The translations under genes and the position numbers were made by a program. Shown piece after piece: positions 10,062 to 20,559 of a stretch of 64,000 nt of DNA; the first letter of the stretch is position 1, and every line of letters begins with the position of its first letter. The DNA is from Pseudomonas sp. 5P_3.1_Bac2 (GTDB lineage Bacteria; Pseudomonadota; Gammaproteobacteria; Pseudomonadales; Pseudomonadaceae). The stretch spans positions 124,001-188,000 of the forward strand of contig NZ_JANLNY010000002.1 of NCBI RefSeq assembly GCF_025465995.1. The letters run 5' to 3'. Under the pieces are notes generated by a model. That model saw nothing but the letters and a program-made list of their open reading frames with translations, made no database searches and had not been told where the DNA came from.

Positions 10062-10661
10062 ATGGCCACGCTTTATCTCGCCTCCAGCTCACCGCGCCGG
10101 CGTGAACTGCTCACGCAAATTGGCGTGGCGTTTCGCAGCCATGTGTTGCCCATTGATGAGACGGTGTTGGCTGGCGAAGCGCCAGCCGCCTATGTCGAGC
10201 GCCTGGCGCGGGCGAAGGCCGGCGCAGCCTTGGCGGATCTGCCTGAGGCCGCTACTGCCGTGGTGTTGGGCGCGGACACCTGTGTGCTGCTGGATGGGCA
10301 GATCCTCGGCAAACCGCGTGATCAAGCCGACTCTATGGCTATGCTCAGTGCCTTGTCCGGGCGCAGTCATCAGGTGCTCAGCGCGGTGGCGCTGGCCAGT
10401 GCGCAGCGAGTCGAAGCGCGGGTGGTGAGTGCCGAAGTCAGTTTTCGTCCTATCAGCGCCGCTGAAATTGAGGCCTACTGGGCCAGTGGTGAACCCCAGG
10501 ACAAAGCCGGGAGTTATGCCATTCAAGGCCTAGGGGCAATTTTTGTCAGACACTTGCAAGGCAGTTACTCGGCAGTGGTAGGGTTGCCGTTATGTGAAAC
10601 TGCTGCCTTACTCGCAGCGTTTGCAATTCCGTGCTGGCAGTCTCTGCCGCATCACAGTTAA
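10062..10661 (+). CDS. Maf family nucleotide pyrophosphatase (YhdE type)
   Basis: Maf proteins hydrolyse nucleoside triphosphates, including modified pyrimidines, to monophosphates. The YhdE/MafA type acts on dTTP and UTP. The 199-residue protein starts with the defining [13 protein letters not shown] motif (residues 4-16) and continues with the conserved [16 protein letters not shown] block near residues 69-86, including the catalytic Asp of GADT. A later [12 protein letters not shown] segment is also typical. It lies between mreD and rng, the arrangement I know in Pseudomonas and in E. coli (mreBCD-yhdE-rng). Confidence 0.93.
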   Translation: MATLYLASSSPRRRELLTQIGVAFRSHVLPIDETVLAGEAPAAYVERLARAKAGAALADLPEAATAVVLGADTCVLLDGQILGKPRDQADSMAMLSALSGRSHQVLSAVALASAQRVEARVVSAEVSFRPISAAEIEAYWASGEPQDKAGSYAIQGLGAIFVRHLQGSYSAVVGLPLCETAALLAAFAIPCWQSLPHHS

Positions 10662-10739
10662 GAGGTTGCAGGTCGCGGGTGGCTCGTCTTCAGTGGCGAA
10701 TGCTTGGGCTTTCAGCTTGCTCGCCAAAGAGATAAGCGC

Positions 10740-12197
10740 ATGAGTGAAGAGATCCTGATCAATATCACCCCCATGGAATCGCGGGTCGCCGTGGTGGAAA
10801 ACGGGGTGTTGCAGGAAGTGCATGTCGAGCGCACGCAAAAGCGTGGCATCGTCGGTAACATCTACAAAGGCAAAGTGGTGCGGGTGCTGCCGGGCATGCA
10901 GGCGGCGTTTGTCGATATTGGTTTGGAGCGCGCCGCCTTTATCCACGCGGCGGAAATATCCACCCGTGAAGGCCCTGCCGTGGAGAGCATTGGCGCTTTG
11001 GTCCATGAGGGCCAGAGCTTGGTGGTGCAAGTCACCAAAGATCCAATTGGCAGCAAGGGCGCACGCCTGACCACGCAGCTGTCGATCCCGTCGCGCTATC
11101 TGGTGTACATGCCGCGCACCAGCCACGTCGGCATCTCGCTGAAGATTGAGGACGAGGCCGAGCGCGAGCGCCTGAAGAAAATCGTCAATGATTGCATCAG
11201 CGCCGAAGGCATCGAAGAAGCCGGTGGCTTTATCCTGCGCACGGCCGCCGATGGTGCCGGTGCCGATGAGATTCTCGCCGACATTCGCTACTTGCGCCGC
11301 CTGTGGGGGCAGATCGCCACACAGATGAAAGTCGCGCCGACGCCGACGGTCATCTACGAAGACCTCAGCCTGGCCCTGCGTACCCTGCGTGACCTGGTCA
11401 ACCCAAAGATCGAAAAAATCCGGGTGGACTCCCGGGAAACCTTCCAGAAAATCACCCAGTTTGTTGCTGAGCTGATGCCTGAGGTGGCTGATCGCCTTGA
11501 GCATTATCCAGGTGAACGGCCGATCTTTGACCTGTATGGGGTCGAGACGGAAATCCAGAAGGCGCTGGAGCGCAAGGTGCCGCTGAAGTCCGGTGGCTAT
11601 CTGATCATCGACCCGGCCGAGGCCATGAGCACCATCGATGTCAACACGGGCGCCTTCGTTGGGCATCGCACCCTGGAAGAGACCATCTTCAAAACTAACC
11701 TCGAGGCTGCCACAGCCATTGCGCGTCAGCTACGCTTACGCAATCTAGGTGGGATCATCATTATCGATTTTATCGACATGGAAGATGAGGATCACCAGCG
11801 CCAAGTGCTGCGCACCCTGGAGAAGCAGCTGGAACGCGATCACGCCAAGACCAACATCATCGGCATTACCGAGTTGGGCCTGGTGCAGATGACCCGTAAG
11901 CGCACCCGCGAAAGCCTTGAGCAGGTGCTGTGCGAACCTTGCAGTGCCTGCCAGGGACGGGGCAAGCTGAAGACTGCTGAGACCACTTGTTATGAAATCT
12001 TCCGCGAGATTTTGCGTGAAGCGCGGGCCTACCAAGCAGAAGGATATCGAGTGTTGGCCAACCAAAAAGTAGTGGACCGTTTATTGGATGAAGAGTCGGG
12101 CAATGTGGCCGACTTAGAGGCCTTTATCGGTCGTACCATCAAGTTTCAAGTCGAGACCATGTACTCTCAGGAACAATACGACGTGGTATTGCTCTGA
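10740..12197 (+). CDS. rng: Ribonuclease G
   Basis: RNase G is a 5'-monophosphate-dependent endoribonuclease that matures the 5' end of 16S rRNA and decays some mRNAs. The product from ATG 10740 is 485 residues and begins MSEEILINITPMESRVAVVE, the standard RNase G start. An S1 domain follows (about residues 37-125). The catalytic Asp pair lies in STIDVNTGAF and IIIDFIDME. The zinc-link CxxC appears as CEPCSACQGRG near residue 400. It lacks the RNase E C-terminal scaffold. An upstream in-frame start at 10704 is possible but less conserved. It follows maf and precedes yhdP by 31 bases. Confidence 0.97.
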   Translation: MSEEILINITPMESRVAVVENGVLQEVHVERTQKRGIVGNIYKGKVVRVLPGMQAAFVDIGLERAAFIHAAEISTREGPAVESIGALVHEGQSLVVQVTKDPIGSKGARLTTQLSIPSRYLVYMPRTSHVGISLKIEDEAERERLKKIVNDCISAEGIEEAGGFILRTAADGAGADEILADIRYLRRLWGQIATQMKVAPTPTVIYEDLSLALRTLRDLVNPKIEKIRVDSRETFQKITQFVAELMPEVADRLEHYPGERPIFDLYGVETEIQKALERKVPLKSGGYLIIDPAEAMSTIDVNTGAFVGHRTLEETIFKTNLEAATAIARQLRLRNLGGIIIIDFIDMEDEDHQRQVLRTLEKQLERDHAKTNIIGITELGLVQMTRKRTRESLEQVLCEPCSACQGRGKLKTAETTCYEIFREILREARAYQAEGYRVLANQKVVDRLLDEESGNVADLEAFIGRTIKFQVETMYSQEQYDVVLL

Positions 12198-12228
12198 TAT
12201 GAGAATTTCTCACTTGAGCATCGATTGA

Positions 12229-15200
12229 ATGGCGCTTTTGCTGCGCGCTTTAGCGCTGTTGTTACGGGGCGGTTTGGGCCTCTGTGCCTTGGTACTGGTA
12301 TTAGCGGCGCTGTATGTCAGCCTAGGGCGTGAGTTAATCCCGCTAGTCGCTGAATATCGCCAAGAGGCTGAGGACAAAGCCCGCGAGGCGCTCAACTTGC
12401 CAGTGCAGATCGGTGCCTTGGAAGGCACTTGGAAGGGTTTCGCCCCGGTTTTGCTGGCCCATGACCTGCAGCTGGGCGAGGGCGCCGACGCCCTGCAACT
12501 GAAACAAGTGCGCGTAGTGCCCGATGTGCTGGGCAGCCTGCTGACGCGCCAGCTGCAAATCGCCCATGTGGAGATTGCCGGGCTGCACATCAGTGCGGTG
12601 CAGGCGGCCGATGGCAGTTGGGTGTTGGAGGGGTTGCCCAAACCCAACGGTCCGACGCAGTTAGATGCGCAGCAGCTGTTTAATCGTGGGCAAATGGTCA
12701 AGGCCTTATCGGTACTCGACAGCCAGGTCACGGTACATGCCTTGGACCATCCGGCGTATAGCTTCAGCGACGTCAGCCTGAGTGTGAGTAACGGGCGCAG
12801 TCATCAGCGTTTGGATGCGCGCCTGGCCCTGCCGGATGGCAAGCCGCTGGCGCTGCAACTGCGCACACAGATTCAACCTGCCCACTGGCAAAACTCCAGT
12901 GCTCAGCTGTACCTGAGCCTGCCACAGAGCGATTGGGCGCAGTGGCTGCCCGCCAGTGTGCTGGGCCAGTGGCAGGTTAAGCACCTGCAGTTTGGCGGGG
13001 AGTTGTGGTTGGACTGGGCCGACGGCGCCGTGCAAAAGGCTGCCAGCCAGCTGCATGGCCAGCAGTTTGAAGGCGCTTATGCTCAGCGCAAGGCTGTGGC
13101 GCTGCATGATCTATCCCTCGATGCCTATGCCCAGCGCAGTCGTGACGGCCTCAAACTGATCATCGACGACTTAGGCTTTAGCCGTGGCGAACAGCGCTGG
13201 GGCGAGGTTGAGGTGCAAGTTGAGCAGCAGCCTAAGCAGTGGTTGATCAGCGCTAACCGCATTGATCTGGCGCCGTTACAGGACCTGATCAGCGCCCTGG
13301 CACCCATGCCGGATAAAGCCCGCGACATCGTTGATCAGCTCAAGCCCCATGGTGAGTTGAGCAATCTGCAGTTTGTTTACCTGCCCGAGAGCGAGGCCAG
13401 CGACCGTTTACAGTTCTCGGCCAACCTGCACCAAGTAGGGATTTCTTCTTGGCACGGGGTGCCAGCGGTGGAGAACGTCACGGGCAGTATCACTGGCGAT
13501 TTAGGCCACGGTGAGCTGCGCATGGCCACCGAAGAATTTTCTCTGCATCTGGACACCCTGTTTCCCAAACCGTGGATCTATCACCAGGCCAATGCGCAAT
13601 TGTTCTGGGAAATTGATCAAGACGCCTTCACCTTGCGCAGTCCTTATATGCAGGTGGTCGGGGACGAAGGCCCAGCATCGGGCGATATGCTGATTCGCCT
13701 GCGCTTCGATCCCGCGCAAGAAGACTACATGGACTTGCGCGTCGGTCTGCGCGGCGGCGATGCCCGCTACACCGAGAAGTATCTGCCCAGCTTGGTGCCG
13801 GGCTTTAGCAAAGACCTCGATCACTGGTTAAAAACTGCCATTCGTGGCGGCGTGGTCGATGAAGGCTTCTTCCAATACCAAGGCTCCCTCAACAAAGGGG
13901 CTGAAGCCGCAGCGCGCAGCCTAACCCTGTTCTTTGCCGTGCATGATGCCGAGCTGGCCTTCCAGCCGGGCTGGCCGTCGTTGCAAAAGGGCACGGCGAG
14001 CGTGTTCATCGAGCCGAAGGCCGTGCGCATAGAGCTTGCCCAGGGACGTTTATTCAATAGTCAGGTGACTAACGCGCAAGCGCTAATCGGCTTGACCGAA
14101 GCTGAGCATCCGATCCACCTGCTGCTTAAGGGCGATGTCCACAGCAGCCTGCCGGATGCGCTGAAAATTCTCCAGGAAACCCCGCTGGGCACTTCTGAAG
14201 TGTTTGCCGGTTGGAAGGGCGAAGGGGCGCTACGCGGCAAGCTGGATTTGAACATCCCGCTGTACAAGGGTAAGGCCCCCGATGTGGTGGTGGACTTCAG
14301 CAGTGACAACGCCAGTTTGGCCATTGCCAATCCGGCGCTGCAATTCACCCACCTAAGTGGTGCGTTTCGTTACGACACAGCTAAAGGCCTTAGCGGCAAT
14401 AATATCCGCGCCCAACTGTTTGGCCAGCAAGTGCGCGCCAAGGCCCATGCGGAAGGTTCCCCCGGGCGGGCACGGACGCGCATCGATGCCTCGGGGCAGA
14501 TTGCGGTACAGGATCTCAGCCAGTGGCTGGGGGTGCAGCAAGACCTCCCGGTGAGTGGCAAGCTGCCGTATCAGCTGCGTCTGACCATCGATGGGGACGA
14601 CAGCCAGTTGCGTGTCGACTCCAACCTTAAAGGCGTCACCGTGGCCTTGCCGGAGCCCTTTGCCAAGCGTGCTGAAGATCTGCGCCCATCCATCTGGCGT
14701 ATGACTTTAGGCGGTAGCGAGCGGCGTTATTGGCTGGACTACGACAAGTTGTTGAGTCTGTCCTTTGCGGCCAAGCCCGGGCAGTTTAATCAGGGCCGCG
14801 GCGAGATCCGTCTTAGCGATGGCCCGGCTTTGTTGCCCACCAGTGCGGGGCTGCGCGTACGCGGGCGGGTCAGCCAGGTCGACCTGGCCGCCTGGCAGCA
14901 AGCGGTTGAGCCATACATGCAAACAGCAGGCGGTGGTGCGCAGCAGTTATTTAAAGATGCCCAAGTGCGTGTCGGCCGCTTCAATGGCTTTGGCACCAGT
15001 GTCGATGGTCTGGAAGTAGGCCTGAGCCGCAACAGCAGCAGTTGGCTGCTGGATTTGGATAGTGTGCGCGTCAAAGGTCACATCGGCTTGCCGACCAATA
15101 GCGCGCAGCCGATTTCGGTGAAGCTGGCTTATTTGCGCTTCCCGGCGGCGCAAAAGGATGACGACAGTGACCAAGAGCAAGCCCCAGATATCTTGGCGGA

Positions 15201-16044
15201 TGTTGATCCACGCAAGTTCCCGGCTTTGGATGTGGCGGTGGAAAACGTCTATCAGGGCGATGACGCCTTAGGCGCCTGGTCGTTCAAAGCGCGGCCGAAG
15301 GGCCAGGGCGTACAGTTCAGTGAGCTGGCGCTGAATCTCAAAGGCTTGAATATCGCCGGGCAGGGCAGTTGGCAACACAGCCCCAGCGGCGTGCGTACCA
15401 GCTATGAGGGCCGCCTGTCGGGTAAGGACCTGTCCAAGGTGCTGGCGGCGTGGGGGTATGCCCCGAGTGTCAGCAGTGAAAGCTTCCGCCTGGATGTCAG
15501 CGGCAATTGGCCGGGCTCGCCCGCCTGGTTCAGTTTGCAGCGCTTTAGCGGCATGACGGATATCTCCATGCGCAAAGGCCAGTTCACCCAGGTGGATGGC
15601 TCAGCCTCGGCCTTGCGCGTGTTTGGCCTGCTTAACTTCGACTCCATTGGCCGCCGTCTGCGTTTGGACTTCTCTGACTTAGTTGATAAGGGCTTGAGCT
15701 ACGACAAAGTGAAGGGCGTGCTGGCCGCTGATCGCGGCGTGTTTGTTACACGCAAGCCGATAGCTGTGGATGGCCCATCGAGCAATCTGGAGTTGGATGG
15801 CACCCTGAACCTGGCCGCTGATCGCATCGATGCCAAGCTGCTGGTGACCCTGCCGGTGAGTAACAACCTGCCGCTTGCCGCGCTGATTATTGGCGCGCCG
15901 GCCATTGGTGGCGCGCTGTTTGTGGTGGATAAGTTGTTGGGCAATCAGGTCGCACGCTTTGCCAGTGTGCAGTACAACGTGCGTGGGCCGTGGCAAAGCC
16001 CGGAAATTACCTTCGATAAGCCCTTCGAAAAACCCAAGGAATGA
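12229..16044 (+). CDS. yhdP: YhdP-family AsmA-like envelope lipid-transport protein
   Basis: YhdP is one of the long AsmA-like proteins thought to bridge the periplasm and carry phospholipid to the outer membrane (YhdP/TamB/YdbH redundancy in E. coli). The 1271-residue product has one N-terminal membrane helix (residues about 9-30), then a very long beta-strand-rich region expected to form a hydrophobic groove. The C-terminal third carries conserved AsmA-type stretches such as GSASALRVFGLLNFDSIGRR near residue 1124 and a hydrophobic helix near 1206-1226. It sits directly after rng and before the nitrilase gene, as in other pseudomonads. The function is inferred from family and length; no defect is visible. 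Confidence 0.92.
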   Translation: MALLLRALALLLRGGLGLCALVLVLAALYVSLGRELIPLVAEYRQEAEDKAREALNLPVQIGALEGTWKGFAPVLLAHDLQLGEGADALQLKQVRVVPDVLGSLLTRQLQIAHVEIAGLHISAVQAADGSWVLEGLPKPNGPTQLDAQQLFNRGQMVKALSVLDSQVTVHALDHPAYSFSDVSLSVSNGRSHQRLDARLALPDGKPLALQLRTQIQPAHWQNSSAQLYLSLPQSDWAQWLPASVLGQWQVKHLQFGGELWLDWADGAVQKAASQLHGQQFEGAYAQRKAVALHDLSLDAYAQRSRDGLKLIIDDLGFSRGEQRWGEVEVQVEQQPKQWLISANRIDLAPLQDLISALAPMPDKARDIVDQLKPHGELSNLQFVYLPESEASDRLQFSANLHQVGISSWHGVPAVENVTGSITGDLGHGELRMATEEFSLHLDTLFPKPWIYHQANAQLFWEIDQDAFTLRSPYMQVVGDEGPASGDMLIRLRFDPAQEDYMDLRVGLRGGDARYTEKYLPSLVPGFSKDLDHWLKTAIRGGVVDEGFFQYQGSLNKGAEAAARSLTLFFAVHDAELAFQPGWPSLQKGTASVFIEPKAVRIELAQGRLFNSQVTNAQALIGLTEAEHPIHLLLKGDVHSSLPDALKILQETPLGTSEVFAGWKGEGALRGKLDLNIPLYKGKAPDVVVDFSSDNASLAIANPALQFTHLSGAFRYDTAKGLSGNNIRAQLFGQQVRAKAHAEGSPGRARTRIDASGQIAVQDLSQWLGVQQDLPVSGKLPYQLRLTIDGDDSQLRVDSNLKGVTVALPEPFAKRAEDLRPSIWRMTLGGSERRYWLDYDKLLSLSFAAKPGQFNQGRGEIRLSDGPALLPTSAGLRVRGRVSQVDLAAWQQAVEPYMQTAGGGAQQLFKDAQVRVGRFNGFGTSVDGLEVGLSRNSSSWLLDLDSVRVKGHIGLPTNSAQPISVKLAYLRFPAAQKDDDSDQEQAPDILADVDPRKFPALDVAVENVYQGDDALGAWSFKARPKGQGVQFSELALNLKGLNIAGQGSWQHSPSGVRTSYEGRLSGKDLSKVLAAWGYAPSVSSESFRLDVSGNWPGSPAWFSLQRFSGMTDISMRKGQFTQVDGSASALRVFGLLNFDSIGRRLRLDFSDLVDKGLSYDKVKGVLAADRGVFVTRKPIAVDGPSSNLELDGTLNLAADRIDAKLLVTLPVSNNLPLAALIIGAPAIGGALFVVDKLLGNQVARFASVQYNVRGPWQSPEITFDKPFEKPKE

Positions 16045-16126
16045 CGGTTAAATCTGTTGCCTTAGTGCAGACGCCGTGCCGGGCTTGTAAGCTGCTGCTT
16101 TCTGCCGCCTTCGAGAGCCATCCGCA

Positions 16127-16999
16127 ATGAGCCTTGCTGTCATTCAAATGGTTAGCCAGGACGATGTGCTGGCCAACCTCGCCCAAGCCCGCCAGTTGTT
16201 GAGTCAAGCCGCTGCGCAGGGCGCGCGGTTGGCGGTGCTGCCCGAGAACTTCGCCGCCATGGGCCGGCGCGACTTAGCGGCTATAGGCCGCGCCGAGGCC
16301 TTGGGGCAGGGGCCGATTCTGCCTTGGCTTCGGCAAACCGCGCGGGACTTGGGCTTGTGGCTCGTCGCCGGCACCTTACCGCTGCCGCCTGAGGGGCAGC
16401 CTGAGGCCAAGCCCAATGCCTGCTCGCTGCTTATCGATGACCAAGGGCAAACGGCGGCTCGCTACGACAAACTGCATCTGTTTGATGTGGATGTCAGCGA
16501 CAGCCATGGCCGTTATCGTGAATCCGACGACTATGCGTTTGGCCAGCAGGTGGTCGTGGCTGACACGCCGGTCGGGCGGTTGGGCTTAAGCGTGTGCTAT
16601 GACCTGCGCTTCCCCGAGTTGTATAGCCTGCTGCGCAACGCCGGCGCCGAGCTGATCAGCATGCCGGCGGCCTTTACCGCCGTTACCGGCGCCGCCCACT
16701 GGCAAGTGCTGACCCGCGCCCGCGCCATCGAAACCCAATGCTACTTGCTGGCCTCAGCCCAGGGCGGCAGCCATCCGCGAGGGCGGCAAACCTTCGGCCA
16801 TTCGGCCATTATTGATCCGTGGGGTCAGGTATTGGCCGAGTTGCCTGATGGTCCCGGCGTGTTAGTGGCTAAGCGCGATAGCGCAGAACAAAGCGCGATC
16901 CGCCAGCGTATGCCGGTGGCCCAGCACCAACGATTTTTTGCCGCCGCCGAGCCTCGGTTGCCGGTACAGCACCAGTCAGATAATGAGAGCAAACCATGA
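16127..16999 (+). CDS. Nitrilase-superfamily amidase (Nit1/deaminated-glutathione amidase-like)
   Basis: This 290-residue C-N hydrolase has the Glu-Lys-Cys triad: Glu40 in LPENFA, Lys115 in [10 protein letters not shown] and Cys157 in VCYDLRFPE. The sequence around Lys and Cys resembles the Nit1/YbeM branch, whose members repair deaminated glutathione to 2-oxoglutarate and Cys-Gly. The substrate here is an inference from that resemblance. The last codons overlap the tldD start by four bases (ATGA), so the two are co-translated, and the pair follows yhdP in the same direction. Confidence 0.88.
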   Translation: MSLAVIQMVSQDDVLANLAQARQLLSQAAAQGARLAVLPENFAAMGRRDLAAIGRAEALGQGPILPWLRQTARDLGLWLVAGTLPLPPEGQPEAKPNACSLLIDDQGQTAARYDKLHLFDVDVSDSHGRYRESDDYAFGQQVVVADTPVGRLGLSVCYDLRFPELYSLLRNAGAELISMPAAFTAVTGAAHWQVLTRARAIETQCYLLASAQGGSHPRGRQTFGHSAIIDPWGQVLAELPDGPGVLVAKRDSAEQSAIRQRMPVAQHQRFFAAAEPRLPVQHQSDNESKP

Positions 17000-18453
17000 G
17001 CGATATGTTGGTATCCGTCAGCGAGCATTTACTCGCCCCCGGCGGCTTGACCATTGAGCATCTGCCAGCCGTGCTCGGCGAACTCGCCGGCCCCGGTATC
17101 GATGCCGCCGATTTGTATTTCCAAAGTCAGGTGTCCGAGACTTGGGCGCTGGAAGACGGCATCGTCAAAGAGGGCAGCTTTAACCTCGATCAAGGGGTCG
17201 GCGTGCGTGCGCAGTCCGGCGAGAAAACCGGTTTTGCCTACAGCAATGCGATCACTGCCGATGCATTAAGCCAAGCCGCCCGTGCGGCCCGCTCGATTGC
17301 CCGCGCCGGCCAGGAGGGGCGTGTGCAGGCCTTCAACAGCCCGCTGCTGACGCCCCTGTACAGCCGTGACAACCCGCTGGATGTGCTGAGCCGTGCTGAG
17401 AAAGTCGAGCTGCTCAAGCGCATCGACGTGGCCACCCGTGCCCTTGATCCACGGATTAAGCAGGTCAGCGTGAGCCTGGCGGGGGTTTGGGATCGCATCC
17501 TCGTTGCCGCCACCGATGGCAGCCTGGGCGCCGATATCCGGCCGCTGGTGCGCTTTAACGTCAGTGTCATCGTTGAGCAAAATGGTCGCCGTGAACGCGG
17601 CGGCCATGGCGGCGGCGGGCGTACCGACTACCGCTACTTCCTCGAGCAAACCAGCAATAACGAAGAGCGCGCCATGGGCTATGCCCGCGAGGCGCTGCGC
17701 CAGGCGTTGGTTAATTTGGAAGCGATTGCCGCACCGGCGGGCACTATGCCGGTGGTGCTCGGCTCCGGTTGGTCCGGCGTGCTGCTGCACGAGGCCGTTG
17801 GCCATGGTTTGGAAGGCGACTTCAACCGTAAGGGCAGCTCGGCCTACAGTGGCCGCGTTGGCCAGCCGGTGGCGTCGAAGCTGTGCACCATCGTCGACGA
17901 CGGCACCTTGGCGCAGCGGCGCGGCTCCCTGAGCATGGATGATGAAGGCAGCGCCACGCAGTGCACCACGCTGATCGAAAACGGCGTGCTCAAGGGCTAT
18001 ATGCAGGACAAGCTCAATGCCCGCCTGATGGGCGTAGCGGCTACCGGCAATGGCCGGCGCGAGTCTTATGCCCATTTGCCGATGCCGCGCATGACCAACA
18101 CTTACATGCTGGCCGGTGAGAGCGATCCAGAAGAAATCATCCGTTCGGTGAAAAAAGGCATCTACTGCGCCAGCCTGGGCGGCGGCCAGGTCGATATCAC
18201 CAGTGGCAAGTTTGTTTTCTCCACCAGCGAAGCCTATTTGATCGAGGACGGCAAAATCACCGCGCCGGTCAAAGGCGCTACCTTGATTGGTAACGGTCCG
18301 GAAGCCATGAGCAAGGTGTCGATGGTCGGCACCGATCTGGCCTTGGACAGCGGCGTCGGTACGTGCGGGAAGGACGGTCAGTCGGTGCCGGTGGGCGTCG
18401 GCCAGCCGACCTTGAAGATTGATGCGATCACTGTGGGCGGAACTGGCGCCTGA
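16996..18453 (+). CDS. tldD: Metalloprotease subunit TldD
   Basis: TldD pairs with PmbA/TldE to form a heterodimeric zinc protease that degrades unfolded short peptides and matures some microcins. The 485-residue sequence carries the TldD metal motif [11 protein letters not shown], with His265, Glu266 and His270, and a glycine-rich C-terminal domain ([20 protein letters not shown]). It overlaps the amidase gene by four bases. Its partner pmbA is 680 bases downstream on the same strand, with yjgA on the opposite strand between them. Confidence 0.97.
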   Translation: MSDMLVSVSEHLLAPGGLTIEHLPAVLGELAGPGIDAADLYFQSQVSETWALEDGIVKEGSFNLDQGVGVRAQSGEKTGFAYSNAITADALSQAARAARSIARAGQEGRVQAFNSPLLTPLYSRDNPLDVLSRAEKVELLKRIDVATRALDPRIKQVSVSLAGVWDRILVAATDGSLGADIRPLVRFNVSVIVEQNGRRERGGHGGGGRTDYRYFLEQTSNNEERAMGYAREALRQALVNLEAIAAPAGTMPVVLGSGWSGVLLHEAVGHGLEGDFNRKGSSAYSGRVGQPVASKLCTIVDDGTLAQRRGSLSMDDEGSATQCTTLIENGVLKGYMQDKLNARLMGVAATGNGRRESYAHLPMPRMTNTYMLAGESDPEEIIRSVKKGIYCASLGGGQVDITSGKFVFSTSEAYLIEDGKITAPVKGATLIGNGPEAMSKVSMVGTDLALDSGVGTCGKDGQSVPVGVGQPTLKIDAITVGGTGA

Positions 18454-18475
18454 GGCTGCCCGCCATCAGGGCAGA

Positions 18476-18493
18476 GGGTGGCTGCGGCCACCC
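18476..18493. terminator. Hairpin between convergent tldD and yjgA
   Basis: GGGTGGC and GCCACCC arms with a 4-base loop lie between the tldD stop (18453) and the yjgA stop (18508). There is no T-run on either side, so it may work in both directions only weakly or with Rho. Confidence 0.45.
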
Positions 18494-18507
18494 ATGTGCT
18501 GGTGGTC

Positions 18508-19029
18508 TTAGCGCAGACCGCGCTGAGTTTCGTCGAGTTCGCGGATGTACTTGAACACTTTGCGCGAAGCGGCTGGCGGTTTGTTATGGGCCAGCTCGTG
18601 TTGGGCATGACGGATCAACTGGCGCAGGTGCTGGCGATCAGTTTCCGGGTAGTCACTGACGAAGGCTTCTAAGGTTTCATCGTTGCCGTTGATCAAACGA
18701 TCACGCCAGCGCTCTAGGTTGTGAAAGCGTTCGTTGTACTGGCGGGTGGAGGCATCCACCTGATCGAGGACGTTGAGGATGGCTTCCACGTCCTGGTCGC
18801 GCATTAGGCGGCCAATGAATTGTACGTGGCGCTTTTTCGCCGAGTTGGCCGTGTGCTTCGGCGCTTCGGCGAGCGCGCGGCGCAACTCGTCGGTCAGCGG
18901 CATTTTGTTAAGCAGGTCAGGTTTGACCGTAGTGAGGCGTTGTCCCAGTTCTTGCAAAGCGTGTAGCTCACGCTTGACCTGGGTTTTACTCTTCTCGCCG
19001 GAGAAGTCGTCGTCGAGGTATTCAGACAT
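18508..19029 (-). CDS. darP: Ribosome-associated protein YjgA/DarP
   Basis: DarP (YjgA) associates with late 50S assembly intermediates and helps form the peptidyl-transferase centre. The product from ATG 19029 has 173 residues, helical and highly charged. Family stretches include [19 protein letters not shown] near residues 14-32, an [21 protein letters not shown] block near residues 68-84, and a tail of DETQRGLR. A longer frame to 19104 adds residues outside the conserved start. It is transcribed against tldD and pmbA. Confidence 0.92.
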   Translation of the reverse strand: MSEYLDDDFSGEKSKTQVKRELHALQELGQRLTTVKPDLLNKMPLTDELRRALAEAPKHTANSAKKRHVQFIGRLMRDQDVEAILNVLDQVDASTRQYNERFHNLERWRDRLINGNDETLEAFVSDYPETDRQHLRQLIRHAQHELAHNKPPAASRKVFKYIRELDETQRGLR

Positions 19030-19132
19030 GGTGGCGGTCCAGTGGATAACGCCGACATGATAGCAGCAAGTTTCCAGCTGTAAGCGTTCGGGCTGTTGGC
19101 CCACACCTGCGGCTTATCGTTTAGGAGTGTGT

Positions 19133-20479
19133 ATGAGTGCAGTAGATAGCGTTGGCCCAGAGGCCGTGCCGCAGTTACAGGCACAGGTGGAGCAGATTTT
19201 GGCTGAAGCCAAGAGGCAGGGGGCCAGTGCCTGTGAAGTGGCTGTTTCGGCTGGTCAGGGCCTGTCCACCTCGGTACGCCAGGGGGAAGTGGAAACGGTC
19301 GAGTTCAACCGTGACCAAGGCTTTGGTATCACTCTGTATGTGGGCCAGCGCAAAGGTTCGGCCAGCACCTCGGCTACCGGTGATGCGGCGATCCGCGAGA
19401 CCGTGGCCGCCGCCTTAGCCATTGCCAAGCATGCTTCGGAAGACGACTGCGCTGGCCTTGCCGATGCCGCGTTGATGGCCCGAGAGTTGCCTGAGCTGGA
19501 TTTGTATCACCCGTGGGCGATCACTCCAGAGCAGGCCATTGAACAAGCGCTGCGCTGTGAAGCGGCGGCTTTTGCGGCCGATTCGCGGATTAAAAACGCC
19601 GACGGCACCAGCCTCAACACCCACGTCGGTAGCCGTGTGTATGGCAACAGCCACGGCTTTATCAGCGGCTACGCCAGTACCCGGCACAGCCTTAGCTGCG
19701 TGATGATCGCCGAAGGCGAAGGGCAGATGCAGCGCGACTATTGGTACGACGTAAACCGCCAGGGCGAGTTGCTAGCTGACGCCGCCAGCATTGGTCAGCG
19801 CGCCGCTGAGCGCGCTGTCAGCCGTTTGGGTGCGCGTCCGGTGCCAACCTGTGAAGTGCCGGTGCTGTTTAGTGCGGAGCTTGCCAGCGGCCTGTTTGGC
19901 AGCTTCCTGGGGGCTATCTCCGGCGGCAACCTGTATCGCAAATCGTCGTTCTTGGAGGGGGCTTTGGGACAGCAACTGTTCCCCTCTTGGTTAAGCCTTG
20001 ATGAGCGTCCGCATATTCCCCGTGCCTTGGGCAGCGCTGCTTTCGATGGCGACGGGCTGGCCACCTATGGCAAGCACTTTGTTAACAATGGTGAGCTGCT
20101 CAGCTATGTGCTCGGCACTTACTCGGGGCGCAAGCTGGGCTTGCCCAGCACCGCCAACGCGGGCGGCGTGCATAACCTGTTTGTCAGCCATGGCGATGAA
20201 GACCAGCGTGCGCTGCTGAAGCGCATGGGCCGCGGGTTGCTCGTTACCGAGCTGATGGGACAGGGCCTGAATATGGTGACCGGCGACTACTCCCGTGGCG
20301 CCGGCGGTTATTGGGTGGAAAACGGCGAGATCCAGTTCCCGGTGCAGGAAGTGACTATCGCCGGCAATATGCGCGATATGTTCAAGCAGATCGTCGCTGT
20401 GGGCAGCGACGTCGAGGTGCGTAGCAATATCCGCACAGGCTCGGTGCTGATCGAGCGCATGACCGTGGCCGGCAGCTAA
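19133..20479 (+). CDS. pmbA: Metalloprotease partner subunit PmbA/TldE
   Basis: PmbA/TldE is the partner of TldD; it shares the fold but lacks the HExxxH zinc motif, and none is visible here. From ATG 19133, six bases after AGGAG, the protein has 448 residues, the usual length. Matching blocks are DQGFGITLYVGQRKGSAST near residues 60-78 and FGSFLGAISGGNLYRKSSFL near residues 251-270. An in-frame GTG two codons earlier is less well placed for the ribosome site. It is followed by a strong terminator shared with the convergent npr operon. Confidence 0.96.
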   Translation: MSAVDSVGPEAVPQLQAQVEQILAEAKRQGASACEVAVSAGQGLSTSVRQGEVETVEFNRDQGFGITLYVGQRKGSASTSATGDAAIRETVAAALAIAKHASEDDCAGLADAALMARELPELDLYHPWAITPEQAIEQALRCEAAAFAADSRIKNADGTSLNTHVGSRVYGNSHGFISGYASTRHSLSCVMIAEGEGQMQRDYWYDVNRQGELLADAASIGQRAAERAVSRLGARPVPTCEVPVLFSAELASGLFGSFLGAISGGNLYRKSSFLEGALGQQLFPSWLSLDERPHIPRALGSAAFDGDGLATYGKHFVNNGELLSYVLGTYSGRKLGLPSTANAGGVHNLFVSHGDEDQRALLKRMGRGLLVTELMGQGLNMVTGDYSRGAGGYWVENGEIQFPVQEVTIAGNMRDMFKQIVAVGSDVEVRSNIRTGSVLIERMTVAGS

Positions 20480-20490
20480 GGCCAATCAAT

Positions 20491-20532
20491 AAAAAAGGGC
20501 CTGCTCAGCTTAGCTGATCAGGCCCTTTTTTA
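20491..20532. terminator. Bidirectional intrinsic terminator, pmbA / npr
   Basis: A run of A's, the arm GGGCCTGCTCAGCT, a near-zero loop, the mirrored arm AGCTGATCAGGCCC and a run of T's form a symmetric terminator between the pmbA stop (20479) and the npr stop (20560). Both strands have a U-tract after the stem. Confidence 0.93.
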
Positions 20533-20559
20533 TGGCGCTGTGGCTATTGGAATGAGGGG